A DNA stretch of 64,000 nucleotides, taken from the NCBI GenBank assembly GCA_949987705.1, contig CATLJY010000064.1:121886-185885 (forward strand). Reading direction: 5' to 3'. Position numbers and translations under genes: made by a program. This stretch comes from Thereva unica. Its lineage: Eukaryota; Arthropoda; Insecta; Diptera; Therevidae. Below, one piece after another: positions 54,772 to 63,732 of this stretch; within the stretch, counting starts at the first letter, position 1, and every line of letters starts with the position of its first letter. The notes below the pieces were generated by a model, which saw only the letters and a list, made by a program, of their open reading frames with translations, did not search any database and was not told where the DNA came from.

Positions 54772-54906
54772 CGAAATCCCAAGGTGGAAACTATCGTGCT
54801 GAGGGGATGAATGGTACTGCGTCAGTGTACCGCTAACGATTAACTCCGAATACCAGGCGACCTTCGGTTTCAATGTAGCCTTCCCGTGGTAATGCGGAGC
54901 TCTGCC

Positions 54907-54951
54907 ATGGGTGACTGTTCTTTCTCGCGCAACTCGTGGGATTCAAAATAG
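54907..54951 (+). CDS. 14-codon uORF overlapping ORF1 start, copy E
   Basis: The only nearby ATG upstream of ORF1. It reads MGDCSFSRNSWDSK and then TAG, out of phase with ORF1. It is conserved with copy D. It may govern how ribosomes reach ORF1. Confidence 0.5.
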   Translation: MGDCSFSRNSWDSK

Positions 54952-56523
54952 AGAAACCAACAAAACCAAACGAGGTTGGAGCACCTCCCAAAGCTCCAAA
55001 CGCAGCTAGGGCTTTTATAGTCCAACAAAGGGCGACTCCGGAAGATGGAACTTCCATCCAAAGGAGCAGAAAGACGGTGAGAACACCACCAGCTAAGAGT
55101 GTTAAGGACCCGGAACATCCAGGTCCTGAGCAACAAAGTGCGACTCCCCAAGAAGGAAACCAAAAGAATTCCATCCCAAGGAGCAGCAAGACGGCGAGGA
55201 CACCGCCGACAAAGAGCACCAACGGCCTAGAGCACCTTGGGTCAGCGGAAAATGGCGAAGTGAGGGTGAGCACTCCGGCGACCACAGCGGAGGAGGCTCA
55301 ATCATCCCCTTTTGTAAAATTAGGGGTTATGATAAGAGACCTCATGGAGTATGTCGACGCAAAGAAAAACGTCGAGCTCGCCATAAAGGAGAAAATTAGG
55401 CGGGTTAGGTCTACCTACCTCAAGGCCAAGGAAGAAATAACTACCCAGCAGAGGGCGAAAGAGCTGAAAGATACGTCGGCTCAAACAGAAGTTTCACCGC
55501 ACAAAAAAGAGAGCCGTTCAACCGGGGATGCTGTAGAGAAACGGCCCCAAGAAAAGAGCAAAGAGCCGCGGCCGCGCAAGCGCCGTAGAGAGCTCAACGA
55601 GGAGATGCAGCTGCAGCAGCACACCCCCAAGAGAAAAAAGGGAAAGACTCCCGACGCAGTGGCCGAGCCAGCCCCGTTGCAGGCGTCACGCCCGGTTGAA
55701 TGCGAGAGTGGGAACCGGGAAAGCTCTGCCTGGAAGAAGGTGGAAAGAAAAAAGAGGAAGAAAAAGAAAAGAAGACTGAAAGAGGCCAACAAGCTGAGGC
55801 AAAGGACCCGGTCGGATGCGATTATCATCACGACCAAAGGGGAAGCAACGTACGCGGAGATCCTTCGCAAGGTGAGGACAGATGCCTCCCTGGCGGAACT
55901 GGGAAACAGCGTAAATAGAGTTAGGAGAACGCAAAAGGGCGATCTCCTGCTAGAGCTAAAGAGGGGAGATGCTAAGACCGGGGACTTAGAACAGAAGGTT
56001 AAAGCATCGATTAACGGGGTGGCCGAAGTGAGAGCCAGTACAAATACGGTAGTGATCGAGTGTAGAGACTTGGACGAGATCACAACCAAGGAAGAGGTGT
56101 GCGAAGCACTGAGGACCCAGCTAGGTCTGACGGTCGAGGAAAAGGATGTCCTCAGGCTAAGAGAGTCGTGGGGGGGGCACTCAGACGGCGTTTATAAGCC
56201 TGCCTGTTGAAGCTGCGAAGAAGGCTATCGCAGCCGGTAAAGTTGGAGTTGGCTGGGTGGTATGCCGAATGCGGGAGCGGGTATCGCTTAAACCGTGCTT
56301 CAAATGCATGAAGTTCGGCCACATAGCGAAAAACTGCAGCAGCAGCCAGGATAGAGGAAGGCTGTGCCGAGGCTGCGGAAAAGAGGGTCACAAAGTAAAG
56401 GAGTGTGACCAAGCTGCCAAATGCCTAATTTGTAGGGAGGTAGAGGGCAGGGATAGTGGGCACGTGACCGGAGGTAGTAGATGTCCGGCATACAAGGAGG
56501 CACTAAAAAGCAACCGAAGATAA
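54936..56523 (+). pseudogene. R1-clade ORF1 (Gag-like RNA-binding protein), copy E
   Basis: Open from about 54879 with no in-frame ATG before LGVMIRDLME; the GTG at 54936 is only a nominal start. In order: Pro/Ser/Thr-rich N-terminus with repeated RSxKTxRTPPxKS motifs; helical segment VMIRDLMEYVDAKKNVE; Lys/Arg-rich block (KKRKKKKRRLK); conserved fold TYAEILRKV...DLLLELKRGDAK...VVIECRDLDEITTKEEV; then three zinc knuckles CFKCMKFGHIAKNC, CRGCGKEGHKVKEC and CLIC...H...C. A G run of 8 near 56169 (7 in copy A) shifts the frame, so the first frame ends at 56210 and the knuckles continue in the +1 frame to TAA at 56523. The last 43 nt overlap ORF2 in the -1 phase. Confidence 0.85.
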
Positions 56524-59504
56524 GGTTCATACAGATTAACTTGAACCACTGTCAAGCGGCACAAGATTTGCTGGCACAGACAGTTTTCGAGGAAAAAATC
56601 GACGTCGCAATCGTCTGCGAGCAGTATAGAAACCTGCACAGCGGCGTCTGGATAAACGATAGCAGCGGCACGTCAGCGATATGGACGTGCGGGAGCCGAG
56701 CCATGGAAGATACCATGAGAAGCCCAGAGAATGGCTTCACGCGGGCAAAAGTAGGCGGAATACACGTCTACAGCTGCTATGCGGCGCCAAGCCTGACACT
56801 AGACGATTACGAGTCGATGCTGGAAAGGTTAGCCGCCGACGCGAGTCGCCATCACCCGGTAATATTAGCGGGTGATTTCAATGCTTGGGCTGTCGAATGG
56901 GGCAGTCGACAAACGAACGCAAGAGGGCGCATACTTCTAGAAGTATTCTCGCGACTTAACGTAGTGTTAGTCAACACTGGAGGCGAAAACACCTTCCAAA
57001 GGGGTGGGAGAACATCTGTAATCGACATCACTTATGTGAGCGATTCAGTGGTCAAAGACCTACAGTGGCGGGTGAGCGATCTGTACACGCACAGTGACCA
57101 CCAAGCCATCATCTTCGAGGTTGGTCAGCGTATAGAAAAGAGGAATCCTAGGTACGGAACGGCTAGAGGATGGGCCGTTAAGAAACTCGACGCAGAGGTG
57201 TTCGAGGAAGTATTCCTGCATGATGCGAGGTCGGCAGGAGGTGCCAGGGAAGGGGCAGAGGAAATAGAAGAAGCAGTGAAATGGGCATGTGACGCATCCA
57301 TGCCACGGCGCGCCGGCAATCGTAGACTCTCACCAAACTTCTGGTGGAACGCAGAGATCGATGAATGCCGAAAGGCCTGCCTGAAAGCGAGAAGGAGAAC
57401 TCAGAGAAGCCGGAACCGTCCAGATTTCGATGAACTCCTTCAGAGGTATAAGGAAGCGAGAAAAATGCTGAACAAGGCCATCGCTAGAAGTAAATCCGAG
57501 CACTTCAAAAGGTTGTGCAGAGAAGCAGACTCGGACCCCTGGGGTGGAGCCTATAAAATGGTTATGTCAGCGGTCAAGGGCAAACGCTCTCCGCCGATCA
57601 CCTGCCCCGCGCTGCTCCAGAATATTGTGTATGTCCTGTTTCCACAGAACGTACGCACGGTCGATCTACCCACCCTCCAGGTGGACCCAGAAGAGATACC
57701 TGCGGTGACCGCAGATGAGATTCAGGAGGCTGCAGAAAAGGTAGCCATCAACAAGGCCCCTGGCATGGATGGCATACCAAATAAAGCGGCGAAGCTAGCA
57801 GCTTCAATAGCGCCAGACAGGTTCGCTGAAGTCTTCACAGCGTGCCTGAGAGAGGGGATCTTCCCGGAGCGATGGAAACAGCAGAAACTCGTGCTCCTAC
57901 CGAAGCCGAACAAGCCTTTAGGGGACCCATCGTCCTACAGACCGATATGCCTCCTTAGTTGTATAGGCAAACTTTTCGAGCGGGTGATCTGTAACAGGAT
58001 TCTTCCTAGCGTCGAAAGGGTAGGTGGCCTGTCGGACAAGCAATTCGGCTTTAGAAAGGCAAGGTCGACGACTGATGCAGTCAATATGGTGGTGGGCATA
58101 GCAAGAGCCGCCATAGAGAAAAATCACTGCTGCGCATTGATAACCCTCGACGTAAAAAATGCTTTCAACTCAGCGAGGTGGAGCAAAATAGTTGAGGCGT
58201 TGATCAAGCTAGGCACACCAAAGTACCTAGTGCGTGTAGTGGCCGACTACCTCCAGGGTAGGTCGCTTCATTGTGATTCGGATGATGGTCCTAAAGTGTT
58301 CGGGACAACATGCGGTGTCCCGCAAGGTTCCGTCCTGGGCCCTCTCCTATGGATCGCAATGTACAATGATGTGTTGGGGCTTCGTCTTCCAAAGGAAGCA
58401 GTGGCGATCGGGTTTGCAGATGATATCGGGGTAGTTGTCGAAGGAAAACACCCAGATGACATCGAACTGTACGCAAACGAAGCGATCTGGGAAATTAAAG
58501 CGTGGTTAGAACGCGCGGGGTTGAAGCTTGCTGAGCACAAAACGGAAGTAGTGCTGATCAGCAAGCGACGAAAGCCAGTATCCGTGAGGATCAAGGTAGG
58601 GGAACAGATCATCCACTCACAGCCCGCACTAAGGTACCTGGGAGTGATGATCGACCGGAGGCTAAACTTCAAAGCGCACTTGGAGGGCACGGCAGACAAA
58701 GCGTCTGCGATTTGTGCAGCACTCGCAAGAATGCTGCCCAATGTTGGGGGCCCTAGACCGAGTCGCCGCCTCCTTTTGGGGAGGGTGGTCAGCTCAGTCC
58801 TGTTATACGCAGCGCCAGTGTGGGCAGCAGCGTTAAACAGGACGGCAAATTGTAGGAAATGGAGAGCCGCATATAGGCTAAGTGCACTACGCGCTTGCTG
58901 CGCGTACAGGACCACGTCCGACGATGCGGCGTGCGTGATAGCGGGGATGATCCCCGTAGATATTCTGGCGAGGGAGGGTATGCGTCTCTATAATCCAGAA
59001 TATGGTGGAGGGGAGCCAAGAAGGGTGCGGCGGCAGATTGCGCGCTGTGAGTCCTTAAGGGAATGGCAGGCGAAGTGGGACGAGTCTGTTAAGGGTCGTT
59101 GGACCCACAGACTTATCCCTAATGTGGAAATATGGGCTACGAGGGAGCGTGGGGAAGTAAGTTACGACCTCACGCAGTTCCTGAGCGGACATGGGGGGTA
59201 TAGGAAATACCTCCACCGCTTTGGGCACGATGATTCACCGTTGTGTCCGGTGTGCCCAGCGACGGAGGAAGACGCAGAGCACGTCTTCTTTACCTGCTCG
59301 AGATTCGCCGAGGAAAGGGCGAAACTAGAAGAAAGGGTCGAGGAGCCACTAACGCCCGAAAACATCCTAGACCATATGATGAGGTCTGAGGAAATGTGGA
59401 GGGACGTGGAAGCAACCCTCAAGACCATTCACAGAAAGCTAAGGCAAGAAGAAGCCGTAAGAAATAGAGAAAGGCACAGAAATGCCGCGAGCAGAAGCAG
59501 CTGA
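56481..59504 (+). CDS. R1-clade ORF2: endonuclease-reverse transcriptase, intact
   Basis: 1,007 residues from ATG 56481. The APE-type endonuclease (about 12-230) shows IQINLNHCQAAQ, IVCEQY, GDFNAW (131-136) and SDHQAII. The reverse transcriptase (about 410-720) shows LLPKPNKPLGDPSSYRPICLLS, FGFRKARSTTDAV, LDVKNAFNSARW, CGVPQGSVLGPLLW and FADD (645-648). The C-terminal Cys/His finger CPVC...H...C begins at 922. It makes the target nick and reverse-transcribes the element RNA at the break. No stop, frameshift or lost catalytic residue is visible. The endonuclease is the likely source of TA-repeat preference. Long antisense frames opposite it are shadows. Confidence 0.95.
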   Translation: MSGIQGGTKKQPKIRFIQINLNHCQAAQDLLAQTVFEEKIDVAIVCEQYRNLHSGVWINDSSGTSAIWTCGSRAMEDTMRSPENGFTRAKVGGIHVYSCYAAPSLTLDDYESMLERLAADASRHHPVILAGDFNAWAVEWGSRQTNARGRILLEVFSRLNVVLVNTGGENTFQRGGRTSVIDITYVSDSVVKDLQWRVSDLYTHSDHQAIIFEVGQRIEKRNPRYGTARGWAVKKLDAEVFEEVFLHDARSAGGAREGAEEIEEAVKWACDASMPRRAGNRRLSPNFWWNAEIDECRKACLKARRRTQRSRNRPDFDELLQRYKEARKMLNKAIARSKSEHFKRLCREADSDPWGGAYKMVMSAVKGKRSPPITCPALLQNIVYVLFPQNVRTVDLPTLQVDPEEIPAVTADEIQEAAEKVAINKAPGMDGIPNKAAKLAASIAPDRFAEVFTACLREGIFPERWKQQKLVLLPKPNKPLGDPSSYRPICLLSCIGKLFERVICNRILPSVERVGGLSDKQFGFRKARSTTDAVNMVVGIARAAIEKNHCCALITLDVKNAFNSARWSKIVEALIKLGTPKYLVRVVADYLQGRSLHCDSDDGPKVFGTTCGVPQGSVLGPLLWIAMYNDVLGLRLPKEAVAIGFADDIGVVVEGKHPDDIELYANEAIWEIKAWLERAGLKLAEHKTEVVLISKRRKPVSVRIKVGEQIIHSQPALRYLGVMIDRRLNFKAHLEGTADKASAICAALARMLPNVGGPRPSRRLLLGRVVSSVLLYAAPVWAAALNRTANCRKWRAAYRLSALRACCAYRTTSDDAACVIAGMIPVDILAREGMRLYNPEYGGGEPRRVRRQIARCESLREWQAKWDESVKGRWTHRLIPNVEIWATRERGEVSYDLTQFLSGHGGYRKYLHRFGHDDSPLCPVCPATEEDAEHVFFTCSRFAEERAKLEERVEEPLTPENILDHMMRSEEMWRDVEATLKTIHRKLRQEEAVRNRERHRNAASRSS

Positions 59505-59753
59505 ATGAAGCTGAACGACCCCCGCGATGTAATGCTTATTAGCCAGTCCCGCGGGGGTGGATCACGTCGGAGGGGCTTTTTTAGTTCTCATGTTCATAGA
59601 CCCATATATGCGTATGTGCACTTATGTGTCCATATGTGTGTATGTGTGGATTTACGTGAAACATAACCGTCATGCGGGATCGGCCAGTAAGGGGCACTTG
59701 AGTCATGCCGGTAGCGAATGCTTTTTCACCCCCAGGAAAAAAAAAAATAAAAA

Positions 59754-59761
<8 letters not shown>
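59505..59761 (+). other. R1-clade 3' UTR with strong hairpin, copy E
   Basis: The stem CCCCCGCG (59519-59526) pairs with CGCGGGGG (59550-59557), 8 bp with a 23-nt loop. It is conserved in copies A, D and F. Distal sequence ends CCCCCAGG and a long A-rich run. The UTR is likely recognised by the element's own RT. Confidence 0.85.

Positions 59762-59813
<52 letters not shown>
59762..59813. repeat. (TA)n tract
   Basis: TA microsatellite between the tail of copy E and a truncated R1 tail fragment. Confidence 0.95.
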
Positions 59814-59815
<2 letters not shown>

Positions 59816-59924
59816 GTGGATCACGCCGGAGGGGCTTTTTTAGTTCTCATGTTCATAGACCCATATATGCGTAGGTGCACTTATGTGTCCATATGTGTGT
59901 ATGTGTGGATTTACCCCCAGGAAA

Positions 59925-59928
<4 letters not shown>
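59814..59928 (+). mobile_element. R1-clade 3' UTR fragment, forward, internally deleted
   Basis: It starts GGGTGGATCACGCCGG, the same truncation base as the inverted fragment at 54615. About 75 bp between two TTAC repeats is missing (GGATTTAC joined to CCCCAGG). It ends in an A run and (TA)n. Confidence 0.9.
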
Positions 59929-59956
<28 letters not shown>

Positions 59957-59959
59957 CTC

Positions 59960-60035
<76 letters not shown>
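59929..60035. repeat. (TA)n tract
   Basis: TA microsatellite of about 105 bp with a single CTCG interruption near 59958. Confidence 0.95.
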
Positions 60036-60038
<3 letters not shown>

Positions 60039-61016
60039 TGGAGACAGTTAATACGTTCAATAAGCAACGTTTGGCAACATTGGGCGAACTTTTCAAACAT
60101 TTAACGGCATGATAAAGAGTAATTTTTCCGTAAGAAATATGAAAAAAAATATGTCCCATGCCAAATTATTGTATGTTGAAAAATCAAGCACCTTGAAATC
60201 TATGCAAATTTCCAGGTACCATAGCTCAAAAAGAAAAAGCGACGAACATCTGATTATTGAATTTGTCGTCTTTTTGGCCGACATATTTTTTATAGGCACA
60301 TGCAGCCGAAGTTACTTCAATCCAAGTTCAGAGAACCGCGTCCTTCGCGATAAATCTGATTTTTTCAACAAAATTGTACGGCAACTATCCGTAAATAAAC
60401 TCCGATCGATCTGAAACTTTGGAAATCGTATTTTTATCGGAAAAAAACCAAAACAAAATGGATCTGACTTCTTTAGCAGAAATTTGAAGAGTACCTCCCA
60501 TACAAAAGTTTCGGATTTTTCTATATCAGTACACTACAGCTACCCGAAGGTTTCGAGATAGCCTATATGTTATTCTGAAGTATGAGCTATATTATTGTAA
60601 AGTTTCATTAAAATCTATTCAGTAGTTTTTGCGTGAAAGAGTAACAAAGATCCATACAAACATTCGCGTTTATAATATTAGTAAGATAGCCTATAGCAAA
60701 AAACCTGTGTGCGTTGCAAGGCTTTTAAATAAAAAAAAATTATGTGTGCGTTGTACGCGGTAGGAAAAAACAATAAATCTGGAAAAAAAATTCCCTCTTC
60801 CCAATCTTATCGGTGATTCAATAAATTAGAACAGCGTTATGTATTCAAGTAGATGCATCTAAACATGTAACTTCTCGGTGAATTGGAATTTTAACTTTCT
60901 CTTTTCGGTTAGCCGTTACACTGCTCCCTTCTTACTCAGTATTCGTCCCGAACACAGCTTCCTCCAGGTCCCGTTTTTTCCGATCGAACTTTTTGGAAGC
61001 GATAGATGACATCGTT
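60033..61016 (+). repeat. Dispersed repeat, copy 2 (see 7312-8293)
   Basis: Near-identical to 7312-8293, including the RTE-like tail at about 60555-60690. The left side emerges directly from (TA)n. The right side is cut at GACATCGTT by the LTR beginning at 61017, whereas copy 1 continues TTTAACCTCG. No gene. Confidence 0.85.
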
Positions 61017-62527
61017 TGTTTGAAAAACATAACGATTACCATATCACAGTAGGGCCCCATAACCATTATTCAATTACAGCTTTATAATAGTAAAGGCCAC
61101 CCAACAAGGAGGAAGAGGAATAGTCGCAGCATCAAGAAGGAGGAACAGGAACCACAACAAAGAACATAACTAAACATCATCCACTGCATGGCATATTACA
61201 TGAAGCTCATCAATTAAATTAATATCATTTTTCTTATTACTCCAGTAATGAACTTTTATACAAAACCATAAACTAATTTAATATAATTTAAAATTTAATA
61301 TTTAAATTCAAATTCAATTCAATTCAATTGAAATTAATTTTAAAGTTTGATATGGTAACATTGATTAACTAGAATCAATCATGTATGCACACACACACAG
61401 ATAACTGCTCCCCACTTCGGTTGTTAACAACTAAACCGGTTTATACCGTTGCAAAATCTGGAAGTGAACAAAAATGTTTGCTTGACTGATTTTCGCTCTC
61501 TCTGGCTCCTGCCATCATCCAGTAAGGTAAGGTTTTCCTCACTAAAAAATCCTCCTTATTCCTTTAAACACCACCTCATTCACTAATATTCGTTATACTT
61601 GTAGATTTTTTGACACAAGTTATAACGATTTTTAAATAATAACAATCATACCTTGTAGCTTTCGATACAAGGTATGAATCTTAGTTATACTTGTAGCTTT
61701 TTGATACAAGTTATAACTATTTTTTACTAACCTCAATTATACCTTGTAGCTTTCGATACAAGGTATAAAACAGTTATACTTGTAGCTTTTTTGATACAAG
61801 TTATAACTACCGTTACTAACCTCAATCATACCTTGTAGCTTTCGATACAAGGTATAAAACAGTTATACTTGTAGCTTATTGATACAAGTTATAACAACCA
61901 TTACTAACCTTAATCATACCTTGTAGCTTTCGATACAAGGTATAAAACAGTTATACTTGTAGCTTTTTGATACAAGTTATAACAACTATTACTAATCTTA
62001 ATTATACCTTGTAGTTTCGATACAAGGTATTTTATCACTTTTACAATATCGAGGTGTTTAATCTATATTTCTCAATCCATTCTCCTCCTTATAAGTTCCT
62101 TAACCTTAAATCTGTGATGATTCAATCAGGTAAGTGCATACATTTTTAATTCTGATTTTATTTCAATATATTTAAACAATTTTTTATTTCAAATATATTT
62201 ATTATTTAATATGATATGGTAATTGAAGTTGAATTAAATTGAATACTTGAAATATTGACTTGAAATATTATTGAATCGTTTTTCTCTTTTATTTTTATTT
62301 TTTTTGAATTATTTCGTTGTTGAAGTACGGGATTATTTTAATAATTTGTCGTGAATTAAAACTGAAACTGAATTAAAACATTATAAAGAAAAGAGCCAAT
62401 AAATTTGAATTGTATTTTTTATACATTTTTTCTTTTATTGGCCACTGTGTATTGGGATTGTGGGGCTGTGTGCCGGAATAAAAAACTTAATCGGAAAATT
62501 AAATTAAACACGGAAGAATTTTAAACA
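61017..62527 (+). repeat. 5' LTR of BEL/Pao-like element, about 1.5 kb
   Basis: It begins TGTTTGAAAAACATAACG at the point where similarity to the other copy of the host repeat ends, and finishes TTTTAAACA directly before the primer site, giving TG...CA. It contains the hairpin array at 61591-62030 and AATAAA signals near 62398 and 62477. Confidence 0.8.
61591..62030. repeat. Tandem array of alternating hairpins inside the LTR
   Basis: Five units of 87-90 bp. Each unit has two palindromes: ATACTTGTAGC...TACAAGTTAT and ATACCTTGTAGC...TACAAGGTAT. The second type begins at about 61648, 61738, 61828, 61915 and 62003, usually with loop GCTTTCGA; the first type alternates with it. The two differ by one extra C-G pair in the stem. 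Confidence 0.9.
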
Positions 62528-62545
62528 TGGTCCTTCGAGCCGGAT
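62528..62545 (+). other. Primer-binding site, tRNA-Tyr
   Basis: TGGTCCTTCGAGCCGGAT immediately follows the LTR. It is complementary to the 3' end of eukaryotic tRNA-Tyr (ATCCGGCTCGAAGGA plus CCA) over 18 bases. Confidence 0.85.
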
Positions 62546-63732
62546 AAAGCTCCCATTCTCAGTGCGCAGTCAGGTTAGGAATCTTATTATTTATACAACA
62601 AGTTAACCACCTCTTGAAGAAGTTTTAGTCTCAGTAAAGATTACCAATATTAAATTTTTTTATTATTGCATTTATCCTAAATCTAGGTCTCAAAGGTGAT
62701 CAATTATTATTCAGTGAAAGTGCTTTGTCTGAGAAAATAGAATCTGTTAAGTGGAGGCTAAATTCCTCATGTTATGCAATTATTCTCAAGACATTTATTC
62801 AAAAGTGATGTGAATTCAGTGCTCCAATTTATTAAGTTTCTGAGGCAAGTCCCTCACCTATAGCAAGGTTACACGCCTAGCTATCACATTCATTAGTGAC
62901 ATTTTATTCGAGCCTAGCGCTCAAACTATATCGTTTTCAAGGCAAGGCACCTCACCTCAATTCAAGTTCAGGTTCTACACCCCGAACTATATTTATGCAA
63001 GCCTGGTCTTCATAAGCTTCACTCAATTATCCTCATAAGTATTGTGCTTACTCTCTATTAGTTACATATCTACCTTTACACCGTAGTGTTCAAAACTTTA
63101 TTATCTTATCGAGGTTTATCTTATCCTCTAAAACCAATAATTTGGTTCTACCCACTGAGCAATTAATTGAGCCTAGTTCTCAAACTTATTAATAACCAAG
63201 GTATCTCTCTCTAAATCAATTGCCAGGTTTTCCACACCAAGCGATATTTGTTCGAGCCTAGTAATTATCTTCTATTACTGAAATAATTTACTTGAGCTTA
63301 ATGCTTAATCCCTAATCCCATTGCCTTTGTTTTTTCTAATTTTTAGGAAGGCATCATCTTATCTCAGTCGCAAGGTTTTACACACACCTAAATTATCGCC
63401 ACACGAGCTTCATGCTCATACTCTAGTAAGCAACTATCTTACATTAACTTACTGCAGCAACTTATTATCTTCAAGAGGAAGGTTGCTTTAATTTAAGCTA
63501 CTTTATAGGTGGTATACACCAAAAACTATTTATTGCTTACGAGCCTAGCACTAAAAACAAACGTACTATTAGTGCTTCAAATTTATTGTTTTCTACCAAG
63601 CAGGTTGTCTTAATTATCTCAAAGGGCCTAGTGCTCAAACTTCTATTGTCAAAATTTATTTCAGGTATTGAATACTCATTGTTTATTTGCATTACATATT
63701 TTTTTATTAGTTCAAGTGTTTAAATTTTAAAA
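62546..63732 (+). other. Leader with dispersed GAGCCTAG-type motifs
   Basis: About 1.2 kb without a gene. GAGCCTAG or a close variant, often followed by a CTCAAACT-type segment, recurs at about 62909, 63169, 63254, 63541 and 63624. AAGGCAAG...CCTCAC-type segments lie between, so the leader seems built from degenerate repeats of about 100 bp. Confidence 0.6.

Larger units (their letters stand above)
54704..59761 (+). mobile_element. R1-clade retrotransposon copy E, full length
   Basis: About 5.06 kb. It begins CCTCACCTTG right after (TA)n and ends with an A-rich run before (TA)n. ORF2 is fully open and ORF1 has a single G-run length change, so this is the best-preserved copy here and a useful reference for the family. 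ORF1 with three CCHC knuckles and an APE-endonuclease/RT/zinc-finger ORF2 fit the R1 clade. Confidence 0.95.

Noticed and set aside
58268..58915. A 215-residue minus-strand frame, with matching ones at 18041, 24656 and 51675
   Set aside because: Shadow of the reverse transcriptase coding strand of ORF2. Its conservation follows from the sense protein.
59840..60159. Tyr-Ile repeat frames in both strands over TA tracts
   Set aside because: Translation of (TA)n microsatellite. There is no initiation context or conserved domain.
61591..62030. CRISPR-like array
   Set aside because: Regular spacing and palindromes look superficially similar. However, the units are 87-90 bp, the spacers are related to each other, there are no cas genes, and the context is an insect LTR.
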